Notes under the pieces: generated by a model
The model's database searches: none
What the model saw: only the letters and a program-made list of their open reading frames with translations
Told to the model about the DNA's origin: nothing
Assembly: GCA_964006375.1 (NCBI GenBank)
Contig: OZ023265.1
Coordinates: 158,395,618-158,459,617, forward strand
Direction of reading: 5' to 3'
DNA length: 64,000 bases
From: Tillus elongatus
Lineage: Eukaryota > Arthropoda > Insecta > Coleoptera > Cleridae
Position numbers and translations under genes: made by a program
Shown: positions 43,318 through 52,666 of the stretch, piece by piece
How the letters are laid out: each line of letters opens with the position of its first letter
Position numbering within the stretch: position 1 is the first letter of the stretch

Positions 43318-44523
43318 ATGTCGTCAAAACTAGAAATATTCAAAGAACCCGTGTTTGATGATGGCATCGATCGAGAAGAGCTGCGCTCTTACTATTCACC
43401 AACTAAATCGTTTGGTAACAGCGATGAAATTGAAATAGCCATCAACCAACAAGATGCGTTCGTATGTCTGGCCGAGTCAGCTCTAATAATCGAAGGTGCT
43501 CTGGAACCTGTAGCATTCCAAAATGCCACTGGTGCTTGTTATCTGTCAAATAATGGAGGAGCAGCTCTGTTTGAATCCATGACCTATGAGTTAAATAACA
43601 AGGAAGTGGAACGAGTGCGAGACCCATACACCACAACCATCATCAAAAGTCTGCTATCGTTCAGTAAGAATGAAGCCCAATCTCTTAGCAATGCCGGTCT
43701 GAATGTGTCGTCGGAGCACATCACCTTAAATGATAACAAGTTTCACATGCTCATACCTGTCTGGTTCCTCTTCAGTTTCTTTCATCATTTCAAAGGAGTT
43801 CTCTGTGGCAAACATACTTTCCGCTTTACAAGAGCTCGAAACGATTCCAACGGCTATTACAGCACAGGTACGGCACGAGCAAAAATTACCGTAACCAATA
43901 TGTTTTTAAAGGTAAAACATGTATTTCCCAATGATAAAATGAAATTGGAACTGATGGATAAAATAGCCAAAGACACCTCTATATTTCTCGCATACCGCAA
44001 ATGGGACATATATGAGTTACCAGCACTCAGAGATATCAACAGAGATGTGTGGGCTGTTAAAACTGCAACCAACTTGGAAAGACCTCGATATGTGATTATA
44101 GCATTTCAAACAGATCGTAAGGATAACGTGAAGAAGAGGTCAGACTATTTCGATAACATTGGTATGTTGGACCTCAGAGTGTTTCTAAATTCAGAATGCT
44201 ACCCTTATGAATCTATGAATATGGATTTTGAGAAATCGAAATATGCAGAAGCCTATAACATGTATACAGATTTTCAAAAAAGCTTCTGTTATAAAAACAT
44301 GTCGGAGCCTATCTTGAATTATGACGAGTTTAAAGACAGAGCTCTATTTGTGATTGACTGTCAGCACCAGAACGAGTCAATCAAGTCTTCAACGGTGGAC
44401 ATTAAGGTGGAGTTTATGAGTCACGCCAACTTCCCTAAAAATACGCGTGTTTATTGTTTGGTTATTCATGACAGTGTAATGGAATATAAACCTCTAACGG
44501 GCATCGTTAGAGCCATTATGTAA
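43318..44523 (+). CDS. Double-jelly-roll major capsid protein
   Basis: 402 codons from ATG 43318. The upstream in-frame ATG at 43225 precedes the predicted transcription start, so it is not used. N-terminus MSSKLEIFKEPVFDDGI, then SDEIEIAINQQDAFVCLAES. The second half has YELPALRDINRDVWAVK, LERPRYVIIAFQTDRKDN and SECYPYESMNMDF, and it ends YKPLTGIVRAI. These are landmarks of the arthropod double-jelly-roll capsid family (DJR-like domain) of Polinton-like elements. The product would assemble the trimeric hexon-like capsomers. The frame is intact with no stops, and AATAAA is at 44571-44576. Fold assignment is from recognised sequence motifs, not modelling. Confidence 0.87.
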   Translation: MSSKLEIFKEPVFDDGIDREELRSYYSPTKSFGNSDEIEIAINQQDAFVCLAESALIIEGALEPVAFQNATGACYLSNNGGAALFESMTYELNNKEVERVRDPYTTTIIKSLLSFSKNEAQSLSNAGLNVSSEHITLNDNKFHMLIPVWFLFSFFHHFKGVLCGKHTFRFTRARNDSNGYYSTGTARAKITVTNMFLKVKHVFPNDKMKLELMDKIAKDTSIFLAYRKWDIYELPALRDINRDVWAVKTATNLERPRYVIIAFQTDRKDNVKKRSDYFDNIGMLDLRVFLNSECYPYESMNMDFEKSKYAEAYNMYTDFQKSFCYKNMSEPILNYDEFKDRALFVIDCQHQNESIKSSTVDIKVEFMSHANFPKNTRVYCLVIHDSVMEYKPLTGIVRAIM

Positions 44524-44570
44524 TAATAGTATGTCATTTATGTATCAATATGTACAACTTAATTAATCCT

Positions 44571-44576
44571 AATAAA
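44571..44576 (+). terminator. Poly(A) signal of the major capsid gene
   Basis: AATAAA 48 bp after the stop codon, followed by T-rich DNA. Confidence 0.65.
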
Positions 44577-44579
44577 TTT

Positions 44580-46109
44580 TTATTGTATGTAAAACAGTTG
44601 TTTTATTTTTATTTTGTTGCATTTTTATTAACCCCTTTCTGTCTGTCAGTCTAAGCAAAGACTTCGAGCTGTCATGACGTGTTTGTTAAACAGCTGTACA
44701 AGCTCAAACAAGGTTCTATATGATACTTGTTGGGCAATCAATTGTCTGTCTGTCTTTTATTACACAGCTCTGTCAGTCTAAGCAAAGACTTCGAGCTGTC
44801 ATGACGTGTGTGTGTGTGTGTTAACAATCAACAACAGCGTCTATATGTTTTGTTTGGTTCAAGTGGATGTCATTAAACAACTGTGTTATTTCTATAACGA
44901 CCCCCCATTCAAGACCTCAACAGACGTCAGTGTGTGTTAAGCCGTGAAACATGTATGACGTCTCTTGCTGTATGTAAGTATACTATTATATTATTTATGT
45001 TTGCATACAAACAATACTTATCAAACAATCCTCGTATATCAAAGTTTAGTTTGATGTTTTAAATCGAGTTTTGTTACTTGTGTTTTTTGATCACTCCCTA
45101 TACAGATTCATTCTAATAGGAAAACACTAACATAAACAAACACGCATACATAAAACCAGGTCTCCAGTTTTATTACCCCCATTAAACAAATTCATTAACA
45201 TATCTACATGTAAATACGTTTTGTTATTGATAGTTTGCTTCAAACGTTTTTGTTTTTAGAATTTTATATTAGATATGTAAATTGGAACGTCTTTAAATAT
45301 CTTTTACTATAAAATATATATATACTATTGTTTTTAAAAAATTACCGTACCTATTATATATTCAAATTGGAATGTAATAGAGATACCACCCCTGCCCACA
45401 CACACACACACTCATCAGCCTGATAAACTCGTTTTTAAATTATCATATATGTAACAGGTTTTGTTTTATATATACCACTGCGAACACACTTTCACCGTAT
45501 GTCTGAATAACATGATCGGTTTAGGGACGTTTGCATATCTTAGTAAGCTGTATGGTTGGGGTTCGAATCTAATTCAAATCTAATTTCAGGCGAATGCTTT
45601 TCTTTCAAAAATCATATTTCAAATCAAAATCAAATTTCAAATTACCCGCTCAATATATCTTCCTAATATATGTATGTGTGTGCTAAACCGAATGACTGTG
45701 TCCAACAGATGTCTCCCCTCGAGCTAGGGAATATTCTCCCACTCTACAACTTTACAAATAGAATATTCCCTAGCTCGATGAGTCAGATCTCTGGACACAA
45801 CAGACAGTAATTTTCAAACAAATTCAAATTTCCCGCCAAAAACGAAATACCCTAACAAACTTCAATACACCTTAACAACACAATAAACAACAGACAGCTG
45901 TCCTTAATAAACAAATACAAACATAACCTTAATAAACAAACAGATGATTGGTAATCAACACGTGTGCGAACATAACCTTAATAAACAAATACATACATAA
46001 CCTTAATAAACAAATACATACATAACCTTAATAAACAAACAGATAGCACGTTGACGACATAACAAATACAAACATAACCTTAATAAACAAACAGATGAAT
46101 GGTAATCAA
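44580..46109. repeat. Right subterminal non-coding region of the virus-like element
   Basis: Two direct copies of TCAGTCTAAGCAAAGACTTC (44647 and 44768) mirror the left subterminal region. 45525-45600 mirrors 37555-37640 (GGTTCGAATCTAAT, GGCGAATGCTTTTC). A run of ACCTTAATAAACAAA repeats occupies 45900-46085. A perfect hairpin lies at 45719-45778. There is no open frame of note, so the missing polymerase or integrase is not hidden here. Confidence 0.7.
45719..45778. repeat. Perfect 19-bp-arm hairpin
   Basis: TCGAGCTAGGGAATATTCT (45719-45737) and AGAATATTCCCTAGCTCGA (45760-45778) are exact inverted copies around a 22-base loop. No similar structure is seen in the left subterminal region. It could be an origin, a resolution site or a small inserted palindrome. 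Confidence 0.9.
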
Positions 46110-46592
46110 CACATAAACAATCAGACAGCTGGTATTCGACAAACACACACACACATGGAGACGTGACTTGTAGATATCTATGGACACAGGTCAGACATCT
46201 TGGAACGCTTGTGACGTCATCACAGGTCAGACATAAGACAGTTAATACCTAACCTGACTTGTAGATATCTATGGACACAGGTCAGACATCTTGGAACGCT
46301 TGTGACGTCATCTCAGGTCAGTTTCATAGAGAACCAGGGGTTGCAGCTGTCTATTACAGGTCAGCCATCTTGGAATGCTTGTGAGAGATGTGACATATGA
46401 CAGGTTAGCTGACATTTGACATCTGTCAACACTGACAGGTCAGGTGACAGCTGACATTGACACCTGACAGGTCAGGTGACAGCTGACGTTGACAGCTGTC
46501 AGGTCAGGTGACATTGACACCTGTCAAAACTGACAGGTCAGCTGTCAACTGTCACAGGTCAGCGCATGCGCATGACGTCACGCGCATGCGCA
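46110..46592 (-). repeat. Right inverted terminal repeat of the virus-like element
   Basis: Inverted counterpart of 36887-37305, with the two GGAACGCTTGTGACGTCATC blocks and alternating TGACAG / CTGTCA / TGACCTG motifs. It extends further outward than the left copy and ends in GCGCATGCGCATGACGTCAC-type palindromes. Confidence 0.85.
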
Positions 46593-46778
46593 GAAAAAAA
46601 GTGGAGGGGGTGAGCCCAGGTGCTGGACTATCTACTGATTGAGGCCCCGTAATCGAGCTACAACCCACCTTTGTCCACCGCTCTAAGGAGTAGGCAGATT
46701 GAGGCCTTAGAGTTCATGTCCTTCTTCATGTCGATTTTTATAAATTCTGGATGCGGTTCAACCCGAGAACCAAGTATG

Positions 46779-46852
<74 letters not shown>

Positions 46853-47308
46853 TTAGAAATTTGAACAAAAACATTTCGATGCACAGGATAGGTACGGTTC
46901 TATGTAGTCCATTGGTCGAACTGTTATCTTAATAACCAGCGTGTCCGTCTTAGAAGAAATATTTGATAACGACGCAACTGATGACAAAGGCAGGTGTGCA
47001 GTTTTAATTAAAGGGATTTAAGACTTAACAGTGGGGGTCTGTCTGTATAGCTTCCTAGAGGAGGCTGGTCGCAACTGCTTGGCAACTAAAACATAAATAG
47101 GTAGTACTTCTAGTCTTTATTCAGTTAGTTTATGCATCCCTTTTATGACGCTAACATTGGTATCGAAACGATCGTCAGGTCTAAAAACTGTGATGTGATG
47201 AATTGGGTTCTCCAAATTGTACTTAACGGATTCCAATCAGCACTCATTTAAATTGTAGTGATTTGGCAGAGGCTACTTGAAAATTTCATTTATCTACATT
47301 ACGTTTAT
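46593..47308. other. (AT)n at 46783-46850; otherwise no gene recognised
   Basis: 46605-46760 is relatively G+C-rich with no recognised family (GAGGCC repeats at 46641 and 46701). 47178-47230 is a fragment related to the 284-bp satellite. Confidence 0.45.
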
Positions 47309-47432
47309 TAGTGAATTTTCGTAGAAAAAATTCACTAATGGGGAGATCCCGACTTTTGAATTTTGAAAAAATTTTTGCAAATGAGCGCGAACTAGGACCC
47401 CTAGAACCCATATCCGGGGTCAGTTTCAATTT

Positions 47433-47606
<174 letters not shown>

Positions 47607-47619
47607 CACACCGATAACT

Positions 47620-48182
47620 CAAAAAATAATGGGCCGATTTTGATAAAATTTGGCATGTACCTTTCTTTTGTTAATAGCTTGGATAAGTTCGTTAGTCAGG
47701 AAAATCGGACGAGGTTTTCCAGGAAAATTTTGAGTTTTCATTCGAAAAAAAATCATATCTCAAAAAGTAATAAGCCGATTTTAATAAAATTTGGCACATA
47801 CCTTCCTTTTATAAATGGCTTTGACATGTTTGTTAGTCAGAAAAATCGGACGAGGTTTTCCGGGAAAATTTTGAGTTTTCATTCGAAAAAAATTCATATC
47901 TCAAAAAGTAATAAGCCGATTTTAATAAAATTTGGCACATACCTTACTTTTGTAAATGGTTTTGACATGTTTGTTAGTCAAGAAAATCGGACGAGGTTTT
48001 CCGGGAAAATTTTGAGTTTTCATTTGAAAAAAATTCATATCTCAAAATGTAATAAGCCGATTTTAATAAAATTTGGCATATACCTTCCTTTTGTAAATGG
48101 CTTTGACAAGTTCGTTATTTAGAAAAATTGGACAAGGTTTTCCGGAAAAATTTTGAGTTTTCACTTGAAAAATTTTTTTATC
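47620..48182 (+). repeat. 141-bp tandem repeat, four units
   Basis: Units start at 47620, 47761, 47902 and 48043, exactly 141 bp apart. Each contains GCCGATTTTAATAAAATTTG and AATCGGACGAGGTTTTCC. Because 141 is divisible by three, an open frame of 173 codons runs through the array. It is taken as a by-product because the units lie inside a non-coding repeat. Confidence 0.92.
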
Positions 48183-48370
48183 TTAAAAAATATATAATCT
48201 ATGATAACCAAATTTGGTAGGTAGGCTTACGATATAAAAAGTAAACTATACACTAAAATTTAGATTTCTATGTTACAAGAAAAAAAAGTTATAATAAAAT
48301 ATTTTGTGCCAGATCATTTCTATGAAAATTCACTACCATAACGCACTTGCTGCGTCCAGACTTTTTTTTT

Positions 48371-49143
48371 TACTGAGTAGAAATTTTTTAACATACGTGA
48401 TACACGTATTCTGTCTGGTATTGTATCCTCTTTCTGGTGCTTTCTATTAAAAAACTGCAAGTTTAGTCATCTGTGTTTTGCGATGTTATTTTTTTCCTGG
48501 ACCGAAATTTGAAATATGCGGACAAAAATAAATACGATGCCAAAGTAATGTTCGGAGATCCAAAGATAAGTGAAGTACAGACGGTGAACATGATATCCGA
48601 TACAGCCTGCATGCAGTAGATAGTTGTATATTATAGTATGTGGCAAATAATTTGTGCATAAACTAAAATTTGTCAAATACTTTAAACTAGTATCAGCGCA
48701 CGTGCTTGTTACGTTATATAGATTAAATACCTGTGACATTACGGATAATCTATGCCTGCATCAAGGTTGGTACTTATAGCATATTAGGCAAGACAAAGCA
48801 CCAAATCCTCTTCATCAAGAAACACAAAGACATTCCACGCGTTGTTTAACTAGCGATTACTAGAACGTTCATTCTGTTTGACAAGTGGAAGCTCTAAAGT
48901 CTGTTATAAGCGCTTTAAAATAAAATAGAACTAATCAAGTACCTTCAAAATGATTCAATTGTCGGTATAAAATATACGAGGGTATACTGATATTTAGTTG
49001 GATTGGAAACTTTCCAGTAAGCACATTTCAGTTTATTTTCACCGGTAACGACTATTGTTTAGTGCATTTTCTTAAAAAATTCATTAACCAGGAGATAGCG
49101 ACTTTTGAATTTTGAAAAAGTTTCTTCAAATGACCTTGAACTA
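48371..49143. other. No gene recognised
   Basis: AT-rich. 49060-49130 is the (AT)n-flanking module with its TAGTGCATTTTC / AAATTCATTA inverted pair, here without an array. Confidence 0.4.
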
Positions 49144-49525
49144 CTTGGTTTCGCAACGAGATGGCGACACGTGTAAAAAGCGTGTCTTACATCTCAGTTA
49201 GTTTTGCAAGGCTGGCTACCGTAGCCGTATTACTTTTTATGTGTATTTTCGCTGCAATTAGTATGCCGTACTGACAAGCTCTAATTAGAGCGAACCCGGT
49301 CTATGGTTCTAATTGTGGTGAGAATCAATCTAGCCTTACATACTTTGTCCCTATATTGGGGGAAAAATGGGTCAGGGCTGACAATTTACTAAATTGTTAG
49401 TTGGTTGTATACAGTCTCTATTTTATAACATTCTGTGTTATTTGGAGCTGCCGTGACAACATATTACTTGGATCCGCAACGAGATGGCGACACGTGTAAA
49501 AAGCGTGTCTCACATCTGACTTAGT
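49144..49525 (+). mobile_element. Hammerhead-family retroelement remnant, head-to-tail partial dimer
   Basis: The segment CTTGG...CGCAACGAGATGGCGACACG begins at 49144 and again at 49468, so a 324-bp unit is followed by the start of a second. The unit holds a decayed hammerhead at 49265-49308 and the CCCTATATTGGGG / AAATGGG / CAGGGCTGACAATTT tract of the foldback at 20858-21311. Tandem dimers are the form expected of hammerhead retrozymes and of Penelope-like pseudo-LTRs. Confidence 0.72.
49265..49308 (+). ncRNA. Decayed hammerhead ribozyme
   Basis: GCCGTA, then CTGACAA (G8 of the core changed), stem II GCTCT-AATT-AGAGC, then GAACCCGGTC (A15.1 changed) and TATGGT. The secondary structure is kept but two key positions are mutated, so it is probably inactive. 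Confidence 0.75.
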
Positions 49526-49590
49526 AGAAGTTTGTTTGAATGAAACCTAGTACACCTGTTGTCTTTAGAGATAGCTTAATATTATGTACT

Positions 49591-49937
49591 TTATGTGTGT
49601 GTGTGTTTTTTTTTTGTTTCTTTAACTATTCTATTATAATATATTCTATTTCCGCGACTATGTCCAACAACCGACGCCAGGGAGAAGTTTAATTTCACTA
49701 TCCTGAAAAGTTTGCCGAACCGCTGCCTCTTTGTAAGGTGGGTTGGACAACGGATTTACACCCCCTCCCAACGGCGGGACGTGCAGGCATTCAACTTGCT
49801 CAGATACAATGCCACAACCTCGGTTAATGTTAATGTTACAGTATGTACTGAAGAACTGAAAGTAGAACTCTGGGAATCGAAAGCAGTATCTTTCGGTTCA
49901 GAGGCACACGTTCTCACCATCGAAACACCAAGCCTCC
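49591..49937 (-). mobile_element. tRNA-derived SINE with 12-bp target duplication
   Basis: Flanked by perfect ATATTATGTACT at 49579-49590 and 49938-49949. On the minus strand it starts GGAGGCTTGG, has the degraded tRNA-like head (GTGTGCCTCTGAACCG), a body shared with 50649-51008, and ends in a TTTGTTTC / CA-rich tail. 347 bp. The plus frame 49712-49951 is a chance frame. Confidence 0.8.
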
Positions 49938-49949
49938 ATATTATGTACT

Positions 49950-50203
49950 AAATTTAAGGTTTCTAGATTAATGAAAAATTCAGTGATTATAATATTAATA
50001 GATTATTTAGGAGACTACTAACGTACTTGTTGCTCCGATCATTTTAGCGAATTTTCGTTCTACGAGAAGATCGCTGCTTTCGAATTTGAAACCAATCTCT
50101 TCAAATAAAGACAAACTATTTTTTCTGGAACCCATATGCACGGTTAATTTCAGACTTTATATGTTTGCATATATCATCACAATAATACAAAAAAAATTTG
50201 GCA
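49950..50203. other. Repeat-unit fragment without array, no gene
   Basis: 50035-50170 is a diverged copy of the module that usually precedes (AT)n cores. Nothing else is recognised. Confidence 0.4.
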
Positions 50204-51420
50204 CGCAGCAAGTGCGTTACAGTAGTGAATTTTCATAAGAATTGTACACTATTATTATACGGCATATTAGTAAAGTTAATACTTTATACTTACACAGACC
50301 TTGATGATAGATTTTAGAGGTTCTACTACGCGCACATTTGAAGAATTATTTCAAAAGTGTTACCATCAATATATCTCTATTATCATATACATCTTGTGTT
50401 CTAACTACTTTTGAGAAAAATACCCAAAATGCAATTTTGTATGAAGCTAGAAAATTAAATTTTGCTATATCTATAGATAGTGTTAAGTCTCTCTAAAAGA
50501 AACTTGTAGTTACAAATTTCACTAAAGTTTACAAAACTTTCCAGAAGGAAACTTAATTTATATTTAAAAAAGTAAAGTATCTGCCAAATTATAAACGTAG
50601 CAGTTATTTTTCCTTACCTGCCTAAATGATTTCGTTTTAGCCAACCTATGTGTGTGTTTTGTTTCTTTAACATCGGCCTATTTCCGCGACTATGTCCAGT
50701 CACCGACGCTAGAGAGCAGTTTCACCTCACTATCCTGGAAATTTTGCCGAACCGCTTTGTCTTTCTGTAAGGAGGGTAGGGATCTTTAACGTGCCCAACA
50801 TCGCATGGACACGGGACCGACGGATTTACTCCCCCTGTGAAGGGCGGAACGCGCAAACATTCAACTTGCTCTCAAATACAATGCCAGAACATCGGTTGAT
50901 GTTAATGTTAGAGTTTGTACTGAAAAAGTGAAAGGAGAATCCTGGGATCTAACCCAGTACCCTTCGGTTCAGAGGCACACGTTCTTGTGCCTGAACCACG
51001 GAGGTTCTTTTTAGTCAACCTAATCAAGCTGTTTTTTCAATAACAACAATAACAAAATATCTGCTGAAAATTATAATTTAAGATTCAAAGGTGACAAAGT
51101 TATTCAGGCCTTTTAAACAAACACGAGATCTTGTTCAAAACGTATGAAATCTGTACACTATTGTCTCTCCAAATGTCAAAGTAGAACAAAAAAACTTCAT
51201 GCCACCGGATATTTTATATTATATTGAAAGTAAACGTAACAATTAATTACAGAGTTAATAGGATTGTCACCTGTTGTATGAATTCAACGACTGTTTCGAT
51301 CTTAAATGACGTCTTATATTTAAGTCTCAAGATAAAAAAACAAACTCTTTCAAAATCATTTTTATAGAGACTGACTTGATTTTGTTTAAGTTTCCATTAT
51401 ATTATGCTACACTTTCAGTC
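50204..51420 (+). repeat. Diverged dispersed repeat carrying a SINE
   Basis: Begins with the hairpin GCACGCAGCAAGTGCG and runs as the inverted counterpart of 11511-12530, ending near TTATGCTACAC. The SINE at 50649-51008 interrupts it. Confidence 0.65.
50649..51008 (-). mobile_element. tRNA-derived SINE with 14-bp target duplication
   Basis: Flanked by TTTTAG(C/T)CAACCTA at 50635-50648 and 51009-51022. On the minus strand it starts GAACCTCCGTGGTTCAGGCA (A-box region) and has the B-box-like GGGTTAGATCCCAGG about 50 bp on, so the head is tRNA-like. The body includes TTTAACGTGCCCAACATCGC (plus strand), and the tail is ACAAAACACACACA. The homologous site at about 12055 in the inverted relative lacks it. 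360 bp. Confidence 0.85.
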
Positions 51421-52158
51421 TAAAACTGTATTTGGGGCCGCTCATCAACCTACAAATACAGTTTTTTTTTAAATTGATTCAGGCCCGCAGTTAAAATAGA
51501 ATCACAAATTTTTTATTTCATGTCGCCTGTCATATACAATAATTGTGGCCGAGATTTCACGATTGGTGATCCGGGTAGTATGTTTTATGGCTGTTATTCA
51601 TTTTATTTGGTTAACGTTGATGTATGGTTTATACCTGTTGTATGAATCAATCTACGCATGGCAGTTAACTACGTTTCAACGCATGTCTTTCAGGTTTCAT
51701 TTTTAATTTGGAACAAACTCTATACATTGTGAAATAAATTACTTAAAATTCACAACATAGGTTTACTTTCACCATTTATTGCTACATGCAAAGTCTCATT
51801 CCGATTACTCTAATACTTACACCGGTTTAATTAATGTACTGAGGATTATATAGTTAGCTTTAAAAGATACAAACAAGTCATGTTGACTTAGGTATCCAAG
51901 GAAATATATTTTAGTTCTATCAAGATAATTCTGGTATTTGGAAGTGTTTATGATCTTAAGTTCTGTGTATGATCTCGTGTATTGTTGGATTGAATAAATT
52001 GATTAAATTGATTAATTAACTTACAAAAGTATAGCGTTTTAAATTTTTTTTCTATATCAGCTATAGCTGATTAATGAACTCGTCCGCGTGGACTTAATAC
52101 AGCGAAAATATGTCCAAGTTTCGCTCAAGTCAGTTGAGTATTTTTTGAGTTATCTCTT

Positions 52159-52160
<2 letters not shown>
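51421..52160. other. No gene recognised
   Basis: AT-rich. 52070-52160 is the module bordering the following (AT)n array. No coding or RNA feature was supported in the rest. Confidence 0.4.

Positions 52161-52233
<73 letters not shown>
52161..52233. repeat. (AT)n microsatellite
   Basis: About 73 bp of AT immediately left of a 311-bp foldback. Confidence 0.97.
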
Positions 52234-52236
<3 letters not shown>

Positions 52237-52283
52237 TATTCAGTTTTTGTGACGGTAATATTGTTATTTACTATAAAAAAAAT

Positions 52284-52594
52284 GTGGGAAAGCCGTCAGT
52301 TGCAAAATAAAAACTCTTTATTAAAAGCCGAGCTTTCGGAAAAGTTTATTCCATTCTCAAGGATATAACGTGAGTTTTACTTTAACTAATTATGGAATAA
52401 CAAACATGAAAAAACCTTTTTCTAAATTTGACACTTTTTGACTTCAGTCAAATTTATAAAAAGGTTTTTCATGTTGGTTATTCCATAATTAGTTAAAGTT
52501 AAACTCACGTTATATCCTTGAGAATGGAATAAACTTTTCCAAAAGCTCGGTATTTAATAAAGAGTTTTTATTTTGCAACTGACGGCTTTCCCAC
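52284..52594. mobile_element. Foldback element between two (AT)n arrays
   Basis: GTGGGAAAGCCGTCAGTTGC at 52284 is matched, inverted, by GCAACTGACGGCTTTCCCAC ending at 52594. The arms extend about 145 bp to a short centre near 52431-52447, with few mismatches. Both arms contain a TTGAGAATGGAATAAACTTT / TTCC(G/A)AAAGCTCGG segment, reminiscent of hammerhead-bearing retroelement ends but not meeting the core rules. Confidence 0.75.

Positions 52595-52598
<4 letters not shown>

Positions 52599-52660
<62 letters not shown>
52599..52660. repeat. (TA)n microsatellite
   Basis: About 62 bp of TA, bordered left by the foldback and right by mariner copy C. Confidence 0.97.

Positions 52661-52666
<6 letters not shown>

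Larger units (their letters stand above)
36887..46592. mobile_element. Polinton/adintovirus-like element lacking polymerase and integrase
   Basis: About 9.7 kb bounded by long inverted terminal repeats (36887-37305 and 46110-46592). Gene order: KilA-N (+), DUF8207-like (-), 13-bp minisatellite, packaging ATPase (-), pX-like (+), penton-like (+), major capsid (+). Capsid and ATPase genes are the virion-morphogenesis core shared by Polintons, adintoviruses and adenovirus-like elements. Missing from both strands are a protein-primed PolB, a retroviral-type integrase and an adenain-like protease, although there is space only in non-coding flanks. Coding DNA is visibly richer in G+C than the surroundings, and three late-type genes are fully open, suggesting recent arrival or constraint. 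Target duplication not resolved. Confidence 0.85.

Noticed and set aside
49712..49951. 79-codon plus-strand protein
   Set aside because: Lies within a tRNA-derived SINE with defined target duplications.
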